Source of the DNA: an uncultured Clostridia bacterium
Lineage (GTDB): Bacteria; Bacillota; Clostridia; Lachnospirales; Anaerotignaceae
DNA length: 64,000 nt
Assembly (NCBI GenBank): GCA_910587735.1
Contig: CAJUNT010000004.1
Location: 105,155-169,154 of the forward strand
Direction: 5' to 3'
The notes under the pieces were generated by a model. That model worked only from the letters and a program-made list of their open reading frames with translations, had not been told where the DNA came from and did no database searches. Made by a program: the position numbers and the translations under genes. Of this stretch, positions 7,703 through 16,289 are shown in pieces (the stretch's first letter is position 1; each line of letters begins with the position of its first letter).

Positions 7703-9688
7703 ATGGATTTTTCGTATAACATGATTTTTGTAGCACCAGTGTTAGGAATTATAGCATTGATATTTGCATTTGTATTAGCTTCAAAAATTAGCAAAGAAGA
7801 AGAAGGCACAGACCGTATGAAAGAAATTGCATTAGCCATAAGAGAGGGAGCAAATGCTTTTTTAAAAGCGGAGTATAAAATACTGGTAATATTTGTTTTG
7901 GTATTATTTGTATTGATTTGTTTTGGTATTGGTGTCACAACAGCAATTTGCTTTGCAGTGGGAGCTTTATTTTCTACATTAGCAGGTTATTTTGGTATGA
8001 ATGTAGCAACAAAAGCAAATGTACGTACAGCAAACGGCGCAAGAACGGGGGGCATGAATAAAGCACTTTCCACAGCATTTTCTGGCGGAGCAGTTATGGG
8101 TATGTCTGTTGTAGGACTGGGGTTATTTGGTGTTAGTGTAGTATACATGATTACAAAAAATGTGGGTGTTCTTTCGGGATTTAGTTTAGGAGCATCTTCC
8201 ATAGCATTATTTGGACGTGTAGGTGGCGGTATTTATACAAAAGCTGCCGATGTAGGTGCTGACTTGGTTGGTAAGGTTGAGGCAGGCATTCCAGAAGATG
8301 ACCCTCGTAATCCTGCTGTTATTGCAGACAATGTAGGTGATAATGTTGGAGATGTCGCTGGTATGGGTGCAGACTTGTTTGAATCTTATGTAGGTTCCAT
8401 AGTTTCTGCTATTACATTAGGTATTGTATATTTTAGTACAGAAGGTGCATTATTTCCATTAATACTTTCTGCTTGTGGCATATTAGCATCTATTATAGGA
8501 ACATTTTTTGTTCATGGTGGAAACGATAATCCTCAAAAAGCATTAAGAACAGGTTCTTATGTTTCTGCTGCTATTGTAGTAGTAGGAGCATTGGTGTTAA
8601 GTAATTTGTTTTTTAAAGATATGAAAGCAGCGATTGCAGTAATTTCTGGATTGATAGTAGGTCTTTTAATCGGTATTATTACAGAAGTATATACTTCTGC
8701 TGATTATAATTTTGTAAAGAAAATTGCAAATCAAGCAGAAACAGGACCAGCAACAGCAATTATAAGTGGTTTAGCAGTAGGTATGCAATCCACAGCAATA
8801 CCAGTTATATTAATTTGTATTGGTATTTTTGCTGCATATAGTGTAAGTGGATTATATGGTATTGCATTAGCGGCAGTTGGTATGCTTTCTACAACAGGTA
8901 TTACTGTTGCAGTAGATGCTTATGGTCCTATTGCAGATAATGCAGGTGGTATTGCTGAAATGAGTGGTTTAGACCATTCTGTAAGAGAAGTAACGGATAA
9001 ATTGGACGCAGTAGGAAATACAACAGCTGCTATGGGAAAAGGTTTTGCCATTGGTTCTGCAGCATTAACAGCATTGGCTTTGTTTGTATCTTATGCAGAA
9101 TCTGTTTCATTAAGTGCGATTTCTATATTAGAGCCTAGAGTTATTATTGGTTTATTTGTTGGTGGTATGCTTCCATTTTTGTTTTCTGCTTTTACAATGG
9201 AATCTGTTGGAAAGGCTGCATTCCAAATGATTGAAGAGGTTAGAAGGCAATTTCGTAGTATTCCTGGTATTATGGAGGGAACAGCAAAACCAGATTATAA
9301 GAAATGTGTTGAAATTTCAACAACAGCTGCATTAAAAGAAATGTTGATACCTGGTATTATGGCTGTAACAGTTCCTTTAATTGTGGGCATTCTTTTGGGT
9401 ACAGGTGCATTAGGAGGGTTGCTTGCTGGCGCACTTGTAACAGGTGTTATGATGGCTATATTTATGTCTAATGCAGGCGGTAGCTGGGATAATGCTAAAA
9501 AATATATTGAAGAGGGTAATAATGGTGGAAAAGGCAGTGAAGCACATAAAGCAGCAGTAGTAGGAGATACCGTAGGTGACCCGTTTAAAGATACTTCTGG
9601 TCCTTCTATTAACATATTGATTAAATTGATGACGATTGTAGCATTGGTATTTGCACCATTATTTTTAACAATTGGCAGTTTGTTATAA
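7703..9688 (+). CDS. hppA: Membrane-bound pyrophosphatase (ion-pumping, K+-dependent type)
   Basis: 661-residue, about 16-helix integral membrane enzyme that couples pyrophosphate hydrolysis to export of H+ or Na+. The catalytic Asp-rich segments are present: DVGADLVGKVE (about residue 182), DNVGDNVGDVAGMGADLFES and, near the C-terminus, GDTVGDPFKDTSGPSINIL. The segment GNTTAAMGKG has Ala where K+-independent enzymes carry Lys, which marks the K+-dependent subfamily; many bacterial members of that subfamily pump Na+, but the ion is not settled here. RBS AAAGGAGG precedes ATG 7703. Monocistronic, bounded by terminators on both sides. Confidence 0.95.
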   Translation: MDFSYNMIFVAPVLGIIALIFAFVLASKISKEEEGTDRMKEIALAIREGANAFLKAEYKILVIFVLVLFVLICFGIGVTTAICFAVGALFSTLAGYFGMNVATKANVRTANGARTGGMNKALSTAFSGGAVMGMSVVGLGLFGVSVVYMITKNVGVLSGFSLGASSIALFGRVGGGIYTKAADVGADLVGKVEAGIPEDDPRNPAVIADNVGDNVGDVAGMGADLFESYVGSIVSAITLGIVYFSTEGALFPLILSACGILASIIGTFFVHGGNDNPQKALRTGSYVSAAIVVVGALVLSNLFFKDMKAAIAVISGLIVGLLIGIITEVYTSADYNFVKKIANQAETGPATAIISGLAVGMQSTAIPVILICIGIFAAYSVSGLYGIALAAVGMLSTTGITVAVDAYGPIADNAGGIAEMSGLDHSVREVTDKLDAVGNTTAAMGKGFAIGSAALTALALFVSYAESVSLSAISILEPRVIIGLFVGGMLPFLFSAFTMESVGKAAFQMIEEVRRQFRSIPGIMEGTAKPDYKKCVEISTTAALKEMLIPGIMAVTVPLIVGILLGTGALGGLLAGALVTGVMMAIFMSNAGGSWDNAKKYIEEGNNGGKGSEAHKAAVVGDTVGDPFKDTSGPSINILIKLMTIVALVFAPLFLTIGSLL

Positions 9689-9732
9689 TTAGGTAAATTT
9701 TACAGTAAAATCTGTAAAAATGCTAAAAAAAT

Positions 9733-9764
9733 AAGACTTGGAAATACTCCAAGTCTTGATTTTT
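9733..9764. terminator. Bidirectional terminator between hppA and mecA
   Basis: 10-bp stem AAGACTTGGA (9733-9742) with TCCAAGTCTT (9748-9757), T-rich on the plus side and a seven-T run on the minus side; serves the convergent hppA and mecA genes. Confidence 0.85.
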
Positions 9765-10422
9765 AACAAGTAAAGCATTTTGAAAGCAACGTAATTGCTT
9801 TGTTTTCAATAATTGTTTCGCCATGTTCTATTAGATAATATTTTGAGAGTTGAACAGAAATATGTTTTTGTCCATATTCTCCTAATATTAATTCTAATTC
9901 TTCTGCTTTGTTTTCATCTCCATCTTGTTTTATTTGTAACACAATAAAATATCTGTCATACAATTTGTAAAGAGAACTGGCATCATGGTAAGTATCTGCA
10001 ATGCGTAAACTAAAATCAATGACATCATCTAGTTTAGCAAAGGAATAAATCAAAATGTCACTATTTTTGTCTGATTCTCCCTCTTGGAATACAAGAGATT
10101 TTCTTTTAAAACGACGCAGGTCTTTTTGCTGAGAAAGAATTTTCGCTCCTATGGATTCCTGACTTTTGCTGTCTATTTTTGTTACAATAATCATAATGCT
10201 ATCTAATCCTACTGGAACAGCCTCCACCATAAGGGGAGTATTTTCTGAAATAAAGTCATATTCTTCCAGTGCGGTTTCCATGATGTCGTGAAAAAGTTCT
10301 TGTGTTTTTTCAGAAGGTATTGTTAAGTCCTCCAGTTTGATATTGCGCTCTGATAAATCAGCTTGCGTCAATATGAGTTTAATTTGACTCTCATTTATTT
10401 TTTCTATTTTCAATTCAATCAC
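9763..10422 (-). CDS. mecA: Adaptor protein MecA
   Basis: 219-residue MecA-family adaptor, which delivers substrates to the ClpC/ClpP protease. The N-terminal substrate-binding part reads IKLILTQADLSERNIKLEDL with ENTPLMVEAVPVGLDSIMII; the C-terminal ClpC-binding part has FAKLDDVIDFSLRIADTYHD and LYKLYDRYFIVLQI. An acidic, poorly conserved linker lies between (about residues 85-125). Start ATG 10422 follows AAGGATGTG. It is transcribed alone, convergent with hppA. Confidence 0.88.
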   Translation of the reverse strand: MIELKIEKINESQIKLILTQADLSERNIKLEDLTIPSEKTQELFHDIMETALEEYDFISENTPLMVEAVPVGLDSIMIIVTKIDSKSQESIGAKILSQQKDLRRFKRKSLVFQEGESDKNSDILIYSFAKLDDVIDFSLRIADTYHDASSLYKLYDRYFIVLQIKQDGDENKAEELELILGEYGQKHISVQLSKYYLIEHGETIIENKAITLLSKCFTC

Positions 10423-10470
10423 ATCCTTATTGAAATACGTTCTCTAAAACAAAAATAATGATACAATTAC

Positions 10471-10499
10471 ATCATAGCATATTTTTTTATATTATACAA
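10471..10499 (-). promoter_or_regulatory. Possible mecA promoter
   Basis: Minus strand TTGTAT (10499-10494), 17-base spacer, TATGAT (10476-10471), about 50 bases before the mecA start. Confidence 0.4.
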
Positions 10500-10831
10500 A
10501 TGGTATGCGCTAATTGTTACAAAAATGTGAGATAAAAACTGTTATGTATATTCCACTAAACAGTATAATCAATATTTGCTGTTATGTAAAGAGGATAATT
10601 CATACAGAAAAATAAATTTTTTTTGTGGAAAATGTATGTTATTTACAATGATATTTATGATTATGAATAGAAAATAATATCATTTTGCAATATAAAAATT
10701 CAAAAAATATATTGATATAATAGTATTTATAGTGCTTTTCTATATAAATGTATTGTACTTAATATTGTTTAGATATGCAAAAAAATACAGCATAAAATAA
10801 ATTACAAAAACTTTAAAAAGTGCGTATTCTG
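10500..10831. other. AT-rich intergenic stretch
   Basis: About 330 bases between mecA and the LysM gene promoter. I see no coding frame with a ribosome binding site, no tRNA and no strong hairpin. Confidence 0.5.
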
Positions 10832-10860
10832 TTGACACTCACGCTATGAATGGTTAAAAT
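10832..10860 (+). promoter_or_regulatory. Strong sigma-A type promoter upstream of the LysM protein gene
   Basis: TTGACA (10832-10837), a 17-base spacer and TAAAAT (10855-10860), about 120 bases upstream of the start codon. Confidence 0.7.
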
Positions 10861-10981
10861 GATAAATACAATGTGTACTTTATTCATTAGAAAATGTTTA
10901 TAAAAGCTATATTTTTATGTTAAAATAAATAAGGCACTTTTTTGCTGTACGCTGTGTATATGAAAAAAGCGGAGGAGAACT

Positions 10982-12214
10982 ATGGAAAAAGAAAATTATA
11001 ATGGATACAACAATGAAAATGGAGAACCGAAATTATATGATGAATTACCAAAAGAAGTTGTGGATATGCTTATGGAAACACACCCTCTTATGGGAAAAAA
11101 TGAGCAGTCAGATGGTGCAACTATGTATCGAAGAAGAAACAAACAAAATACTGTACAAGCAGAACCAAGTCAAGATACAACTTCTTATGTAGACTGGAGC
11201 GGAGGAGGAGGGGAAGAAACCATTGTAGGCAGAAGAACACGCCGATATGCCCAAGAAGATGGCGACCAGCAGTATACCATGAGATTTCAAACAATACAGT
11301 CTGAAAGTGGTATACAAGATGATATGTATCAAACACAAAAAATAGATTTTACACCTCAATATTCACCACATCAGCAGGAATACAATACTATGGATTATGG
11401 CAATAATCAATATGATAATTCATATGAACAGCAACCAGAATATATGGAAGAGGTATCTCAAAATACAAATTATGATTATCAAAATTCTTATCAAGGCGGT
11501 TATCAGCAAGATGACTATGAAAACAGCGAACAAAATGGATATATGGAACAAAACACTTATAATATGTCTGAAAGAAGGGACAGAAAAGGACCTTTGATGC
11601 AGGAAATTGAAATTACACTCCCTGGTCCAGGAGGAGCAAGAGAAGAGCCACAACAAGGTAGAAGAAACCGCCATAATCATTATGAAGATTTTGATTTAGC
11701 AAGAGGCGCAAAACAAATGGATTTGGACGAGTTATATAGTGATGATTATGATGATGAAGAAACCATTTCATTTCGCCCTGGCAAAAAATTAAGTATTATA
11801 TTTTCTATTATTGTCATTGTTTTAATTGGTTTTTTAGGCTTTAAATGTGTTTCTTTGGGGGGAAAATTAAAAGAAGCAGAAAAAACGATTGCAGAAAATA
11901 ATGATTTGAATGAAAAATATCAATCTTTGGAAATGGAAAATTTAAAATTAGAAGAAGAATTAAGAACATTAAAAGCAGGAGGAACACCAGAAACACCAGA
12001 GGGAGAAAACAACGAAGCACAAGGCAATGAAACAAGTAGCGATGACCCTGGTAATTTTGATTGGTATACTGTGACAGAAAGTGATAATTCTTGGTGGGCA
12101 TTGGCACAAAAATTTTATAATGATGGTACACAATATCAAAAAATATTAGATGCTAACGGAAAAAAAGAAAGTGATTATGTAAGGGTAGGGGATAAATTAA
12201 AAATACCAAAATAA
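10982..12214 (+). CDS. LysM-domain bitopic membrane protein with Q/N-rich cytoplasmic region
   Basis: 410 residues. Residues 1-265 are hydrophilic, low in complexity and rich in Gln, Asn, Tyr and Glu. A single membrane helix follows at about 270-290 (LSIIFSIIVIVLIGFLGFKC), then a coiled coil (AEKTIAENNDLNEKYQSLEM), a Pro/Thr/Glu linker, and a C-terminal LysM domain (about 355-410, WYTVTESDNSWWALAQKFYN to VRVGDKLKIP). The layout predicts a peptidoglycan-binding domain outside and a disordered segment inside the cell. RBS GCGGAGGAG is strong. rho follows 94 bases later. Function unknown; a role linking the wall to cytoplasmic factors is only a guess. Confidence 0.8.
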   Translation: MEKENYNGYNNENGEPKLYDELPKEVVDMLMETHPLMGKNEQSDGATMYRRRNKQNTVQAEPSQDTTSYVDWSGGGGEETIVGRRTRRYAQEDGDQQYTMRFQTIQSESGIQDDMYQTQKIDFTPQYSPHQQEYNTMDYGNNQYDNSYEQQPEYMEEVSQNTNYDYQNSYQGGYQQDDYENSEQNGYMEQNTYNMSERRDRKGPLMQEIEITLPGPGGAREEPQQGRRNRHNHYEDFDLARGAKQMDLDELYSDDYDDEETISFRPGKKLSIIFSIIVIVLIGFLGFKCVSLGGKLKEAEKTIAENNDLNEKYQSLEMENLKLEEELRTLKAGGTPETPEGENNEAQGNETSSDDPGNFDWYTVTESDNSWWALAQKFYNDGTQYQKILDANGKKESDYVRVGDKLKIPK

Positions 12215-12308
12215 TCAATATCTACATATGAAAAATAAAACAGCTATGATTCAATTTTAATAGAGATATAAGTTATCTCAAAATAACAATATAGAATGGA
12301 GAAATGGT

Positions 12309-13889
12309 ATGGGGCAAGAGGAATTAACAAAAAAGACCTTAGCAGAATTGCAGAAAATGGGAAAAGAGATTGGATTAAAGTCTGTCAGTAAATTACGAAA
12401 AACCGAATTAATTGAAAAAATACAATCCGAAGAAGAAAGCGATAAAACAGAAGAAAACACATCAATTAAAAGTATCACTACATATGGTTTTGAATTAGAA
12501 AATAATAAACCATGTAATGAATTGCCCTCAGAACAAAATAATATAGAACAAAAATTAAAAATAACAGAACAAAAAGAAACAAAACAAGAAACAAAAAAAA
12601 CAGAACAAAAAGAAACAGAACAGGAAATAAAAACAACAGAACAAAAAGAAGCAGAGCAGGAAACAAAAACGACAGAACAAAAAGAAACTGGGCAGGAAAC
12701 AAAAACAGCAGAACAAAAGGAAAAGGCGTTACAATCTTTAGACAGTGGCTTAATTGGGGAAGGCATACTGGAGGTAATGGCAGACGGATATGGTTTTTTG
12801 AGGGCAGAAAATTTTTTAAGAGGTAGCGGGGATATTTATATTTCTCAATCTCAAATTAAACGATTTAATTTAAAAACAGGAGATTGTGTACAGGGGAATA
12901 TTCGTGTTGCAAGAGAAAATGAAAAATATAATGCATTACTTTATGTAAAAAGTGTAAATGGAGATTCACCTCAAAAGGCAATCAATAGACCTTCTTTTGA
13001 AGATTTGACACCTATTTATCCAGAGGAAAAATTAAAATTAGAAACAGGAAGGACAGCATTGTCAGGACGTTTGATTGATTTGGTTGCACCGATTGGAAAA
13101 GGGCAAAGAGGTATTATTGTTGCACCTCCAAAAGTGGGAAAAACAATGCTTTTAACACAACTAGCAAATGCAATTACAAAAAACCATAAAGAAGTTTATT
13201 TGATATTTTTATTAATTGATGAAAGACCAGAAGAAGTAACAGACATACAACGCTCTATCACTGGTAAAAATGTAGATATTGTGTATTCTACATTTGATGA
13301 AGAACCAGAACACCACAAAAGAGTTGCAGAAATGGTTTTAGAAAGAGCAAAAAGAATGGTAGAACAAGGAAAGGATTTAATTATATTGCTTGACAGCATT
13401 ACAAGACTAGCAAGAGCATATAATTTAACCATTCCACCTAGCGGAAGAACACTTTCAGGGGGGCTTGACCCTTCTGCATTATATATGCCAAAACGCTTTT
13501 TTGGTGCAGCAAGAAATATTGAAGATGGAGGAAGTTTGACAATATTAGCAACTGCTTTAGTGGATACAGGCAGTAAAATGGACGATGTTATATTTGAGGA
13601 ATTTAAAGGAACAGGCAATATGGAATTGGTTTTAGATAAAAGGCTGTCAGAAAGAAGAATTTTTCCAGCGGTAGATATTAACCGTTCTGGTACAAGACGA
13701 GAAGAAAAACTCTTAACAAAACAAGAAATGGATTGTATTTTTATGTTGAGAAAAGTAACAAGCAATATGGCTACAGTAGATGTTACAGAAAGTGTTTTAG
13801 AATGGATGAAAAAAACAGGAAATAATAGAGAATTTATAGGAAGATTGCCAGGATTTGAGAAAACTTTAAGCAATAAAATGGAAAAATAA
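12309..13889 (+). CDS. rho: Transcription termination factor Rho with a repeat-filled insertion
   Basis: 526-residue RNA-dependent ATPase that terminates transcription. An N-terminal SAP-like Rho_N region (about 1-40) is followed by a long hydrophilic insertion (about 41-145), then the cold-shock-like RNA-binding domain (GEGILEVMADGYGFLRAENF, about 150-215) and the RecA-like ATPase with Walker A APPKVGKT, LIDERPEEVTD, and ILLDSITRLARAYN, plus SGGLDPSALYMPKRFFGAAR. All catalytic parts are intact. The insertion contains four and a half copies of a 12-residue repeat. ATG 12309 follows GGAGAA. rpmE lies downstream as in many Clostridia. Confidence 0.95.
   Translation: MGQEELTKKTLAELQKMGKEIGLKSVSKLRKTELIEKIQSEEESDKTEENTSIKSITTYGFELENNKPCNELPSEQNNIEQKLKITEQKETKQETKKTEQKETEQEIKTTEQKEAEQETKTTEQKETGQETKTAEQKEKALQSLDSGLIGEGILEVMADGYGFLRAENFLRGSGDIYISQSQIKRFNLKTGDCVQGNIRVARENEKYNALLYVKSVNGDSPQKAINRPSFEDLTPIYPEEKLKLETGRTALSGRLIDLVAPIGKGQRGIIVAPPKVGKTMLLTQLANAITKNHKEVYLIFLLIDERPEEVTDIQRSITGKNVDIVYSTFDEEPEHHKRVAEMVLERAKRMVEQGKDLIILLDSITRLARAYNLTIPPSGRTLSGGLDPSALYMPKRFFGAARNIEDGGSLTILATALVDTGSKMDDVIFEEFKGTGNMELVLDKRLSERRIFPAVDINRSGTRREEKLLTKQEMDCIFMLRKVTSNMATVDVTESVLEWMKKTGNNREFIGRLPGFEKTLSNKMEK
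12564..12722 (+). repeat. 36-bp in-frame tandem repeat inside rho
   Basis: Four full units and a part unit (starts 12564, 12600, 12636, 12672, 12708), each encoding a variant of TEQKETEQETKT. It lies in the linker between the N-terminal and RNA-binding domains; units differ by a few substitutions. Confidence 0.85.
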
Positions 13890-13932
13890 TATTATAGAAA
13901 TATAGAACAATAGATATTGTTCAAGAAATAGA

Positions 13933-13967
13933 AAAAGGCTATTGCTTTTGTGCATAGCCTTTTATTT
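13933..13967 (+). terminator. Terminator after rho
   Basis: AAAAGGCTAT (13933-13942) pairs with ATAGCCTTTT (13954-13963), with an inner GC/GC pair, followed by ATTTG. Confidence 0.75.
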
Positions 13968-14092
13968 GTGAACATAAAATGTATTTGATTTCATATAATA
14001 AATATATTGCCAAATTGAAAAAAAAGTGATATACTGTTAGCGTTGTCTTTAAATAATGTAAAATTATTGATCAACAGAAAGAGGTGAATGAT

Positions 14093-14296
14093 GTGAGAGA
14101 AGGAATCCATCCAAAATATAATCAAGTAAAAGTAAAATGCAACTGTGGAAATGAATTTGTTACAGGTTCCACAAAGGAAGAAATCAGAGTGGAAGTTTGC
14201 TCTAAATGCCATCCATTTTATACAGGTAGCCAGAAATTATTGCTTGAAGCAGGCGGTAGAGTTGAGAAATTTAATAAAAAATATGGCAGAAAATAA
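14093..14296 (+). CDS. rpmE: Ribosomal protein L31 (zinc-binding type)
   Basis: 67-residue L31, beginning REGIHPKYNQVKVKCNCGNE. It keeps the zinc-ligand cysteines CNC and CSKCHPF, so it is the C+ form, which in other bacteria alternates with a C- paralogue under zinc starvation. I chose GTG 14093: the site AAAGAGGTGA (14078-14087) is correctly spaced, and family members start right before REGIHP; the in-frame GTG at 14084 lies within that site. Followed by a terminator. Confidence 0.92.
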   Translation: MREGIHPKYNQVKVKCNCGNEFVTGSTKEEIRVEVCSKCHPFYTGSQKLLLEAGGRVEKFNKKYGRK

Positions 14297-14307
14297 TATA
14301 AACGGTC

Positions 14308-14344
14308 AAAAGGGTGGGGTGTATAGCATATCCCGCCTTTTTTT
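14308..14344 (+). terminator. Terminator after rpmE
   Basis: AAAAGGGTGGG pairs with CCCGCCTTTT (one bulge, one G-U) around the loop near 14320-14330, followed by a T run. Confidence 0.8.
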
Positions 14345-14422
14345 ATATCATGAAATGTATTTGTAAAATTTTTATAGACTATCATTATTTATAAAAAAAT
14401 ATATTGGAAAGAAGCTGAGAGA

Positions 14423-15364
14423 TTGAAAAGAACAAGTATAGGTGGTCAAGCGGTTATTGAAGGCGTTATGATGCGTGGAAAAACAATATATGCTATGGCA
14501 GTACGTAATCCAGAAGGAGGTATTACATTAGAGGAACAAAGCTGTACAGGACTTTCTAAAAAATATAAAATTTTTACATTGCCTATATTTAGAGGTATGG
14601 CGGCATTTGTAGATTCTCTTGTAACAGGTACAAAAATTATGATGCGTTCAGCAGAAATTGCAGGGGAAGGTATTATGGAAGAGGAAGAAGGAGAACCTTC
14701 TAAATTTGAAAAATGGATAATGGACAAATTTGGTGATAAAGTAAATGATGCGATTATTTATATTAGTGTGTTTTTGTCTGTTATTATGAGTGTAGCACTT
14801 TTTTTTATGCTTCCAGTATGGTTGGGAGGTTTTTTTAAAAATATTGTGCCTACATGGGGATTAGGTATCGTGGAAGGTATCATTAGAATTAGTATTTTTT
14901 TAGTATATATTTTTGCTATTTCAAAAATGAAAGAGATACAAAGAGTATTCCAATATCATGGTGCAGAACATAAAACAATTAATTGCTTTGAAAAAGAATT
15001 GCCTTTAACAGTAGAAAATGTAAAAACTTGCACAAGACTGCATAAAAGATGTGGCACTAGCTTTTTACTTCTTGTTATGATTATTAGTATGGTTGTGTTA
15101 TTTTTTGTGCAAACAGATAATATTGCACTGCGCTTACTGAGTCGTATTATATTAGTTCCTTTTATTGCAGGACTTTCTTATGAAGTAATAAAATGGGCAG
15201 GTAGTTCTGATAATAAATTAGTAGCAGCAATTAGCTATCCAGGACTTTGCCTTCAAAAAATTACAACAAGTGAACCAGACAGCGGACAAATAGAAACAGC
15301 AATCGCAGCAATGCAAAAAGTACTTGAAGTAGAAGGCGATGACAGTAAAAAAATTGAGGAATAA
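14423..15364 (+). CDS. DUF1385 membrane protein (YqhQ-like)
   Basis: 313-residue member of the DUF1385 family, whose role is not established. The family start is clear: KRTSIGGQAVIEGVMMRGK, with MAVRNPEGG after it, and the conserved FQYHGAEHKTINCFEKELPL with HKRCGTSFLLLV in the middle. Four or five hydrophobic helices lie between residues about 110 and 260. Translation starts at TTG 14423; the ribosome binding site (GAGAG) is weak. It is three bases from prmC and thus co-transcribed with prmC and prfA, an arrangement common in Clostridia. Confidence 0.9.
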   Translation: MKRTSIGGQAVIEGVMMRGKTIYAMAVRNPEGGITLEEQSCTGLSKKYKIFTLPIFRGMAAFVDSLVTGTKIMMRSAEIAGEGIMEEEEGEPSKFEKWIMDKFGDKVNDAIIYISVFLSVIMSVALFFMLPVWLGGFFKNIVPTWGLGIVEGIIRISIFLVYIFAISKMKEIQRVFQYHGAEHKTINCFEKELPLTVENVKTCTRLHKRCGTSFLLLVMIISMVVLFFVQTDNIALRLLSRIILVPFIAGLSYEVIKWAGSSDNKLVAAISYPGLCLQKITTSEPDSGQIETAIAAMQKVLEVEGDDSKKIEE

Positions 15365-15366
15365 AT

Positions 15367-16212
15367 ATGAATATAGAACAAGCATTATTATTTGGCAAAA
15401 AGAAATTAAAGCAATATGATATAGAAAGCTATACCATTGATGCGACATTGCTTTTAATGAAAGCAATGTCATTTACAAAAGTACAGATTTATACAAACAA
15501 TCATGTTATATTAACACAAAAACAGCAAAAAGAATATTTATATGATTTGGAGCAAAGAATACAAGGAAAACCCATACAATATATTACAGGTGTTTGCGAA
15601 TTTATGGGATTACCGTTTACAGTACAAGAGGGGGTTTTGATTCCTAGAGCAGATACAGAAATATTAGTAGAAACTGTTTTGCAATATCATGAAAAGGAAC
15701 ATTTTCAAAATGCTATTGATATTTGCACAGGTACAGGCTGTATTGCAGTTAGTTTGGCAAAATATACTGATATTTCAATGTATGGTGTTGATATTAGTGA
15801 AAGAGCATTACAAATAGCGAAGAAAAATGCACAATATCATGCTGTTTCTGTTACATGGTTTCAAAGTGACTTATTTCAAAATGTGCCAATGTCATTGGCA
15901 CATTTTGACTGCATTGTTTCCAATCCTCCTTATATTGCAACAAAAGAAATACAAACACTTATGAATTCTGTGAAATGTTTTGAGCCTCATTTGGCATTAG
16001 ACGGAGGAAAATATGGTACTGATTTTTATAAAAAAATTGCACAGCAATCGAAACAATATTTAAAAAAAGGTGCTTTTTTATTTTTTGAAATTGGATATCA
16101 ACAAGCGGAAGCTGTTTGTAGTATATTAAATCAAAACGGTTTTGATAATATTGTAGTGTGTAAAGATTTAGCAGGATTAGATAGAGTTGTATTAGGACAG
16201 TATATGAAATAA
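15367..16212 (+). CDS. prmC: PrmC, release factor glutamine methyltransferase
   Basis: 281-residue SAM-dependent enzyme that methylates the Gln of the GGQ motif in release factors. Residues 1-85 form the helical substrate domain; the Rossmann domain shows PRADTEILVE, DICTGTGCIAVSLAKY and the catalytic SNPPYI. It lies between the DUF1385 gene and prfA, its substrate's gene, so the functional link is direct. The start ATG follows the upstream stop by two bases. Confidence 0.95.
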   Translation: MNIEQALLFGKKKLKQYDIESYTIDATLLLMKAMSFTKVQIYTNNHVILTQKQQKEYLYDLEQRIQGKPIQYITGVCEFMGLPFTVQEGVLIPRADTEILVETVLQYHEKEHFQNAIDICTGTGCIAVSLAKYTDISMYGVDISERALQIAKKNAQYHAVSVTWFQSDLFQNVPMSLAHFDCIVSNPPYIATKEIQTLMNSVKCFEPHLALDGGKYGTDFYKKIAQQSKQYLKKGAFLFFEIGYQQAEAVCSILNQNGFDNIVVCKDLAGLDRVVLGQYMK

Positions 16213-16289
16213 TATGACATAAAATGATTTTATTAAATATAGTTTTATATATGTAAGTATAAAATGGTAAATACAATAGGGAGGATATT

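Noticed and set aside
7651..7938. Minus-strand frames opposite hppA
   Set aside because: They mirror a clear, full-length gene and have no family features.
12564..12722. CRISPR array
   Set aside because: Units are in-frame, directly adjacent and without spacers; they encode a protein repeat.
12278..12766. Antisense frames rich in Phe, Cys and Ser opposite rho
   Set aside because: They are the mirror of the Gln/Glu/Lys repeat in rho and have no ribosome binding site.
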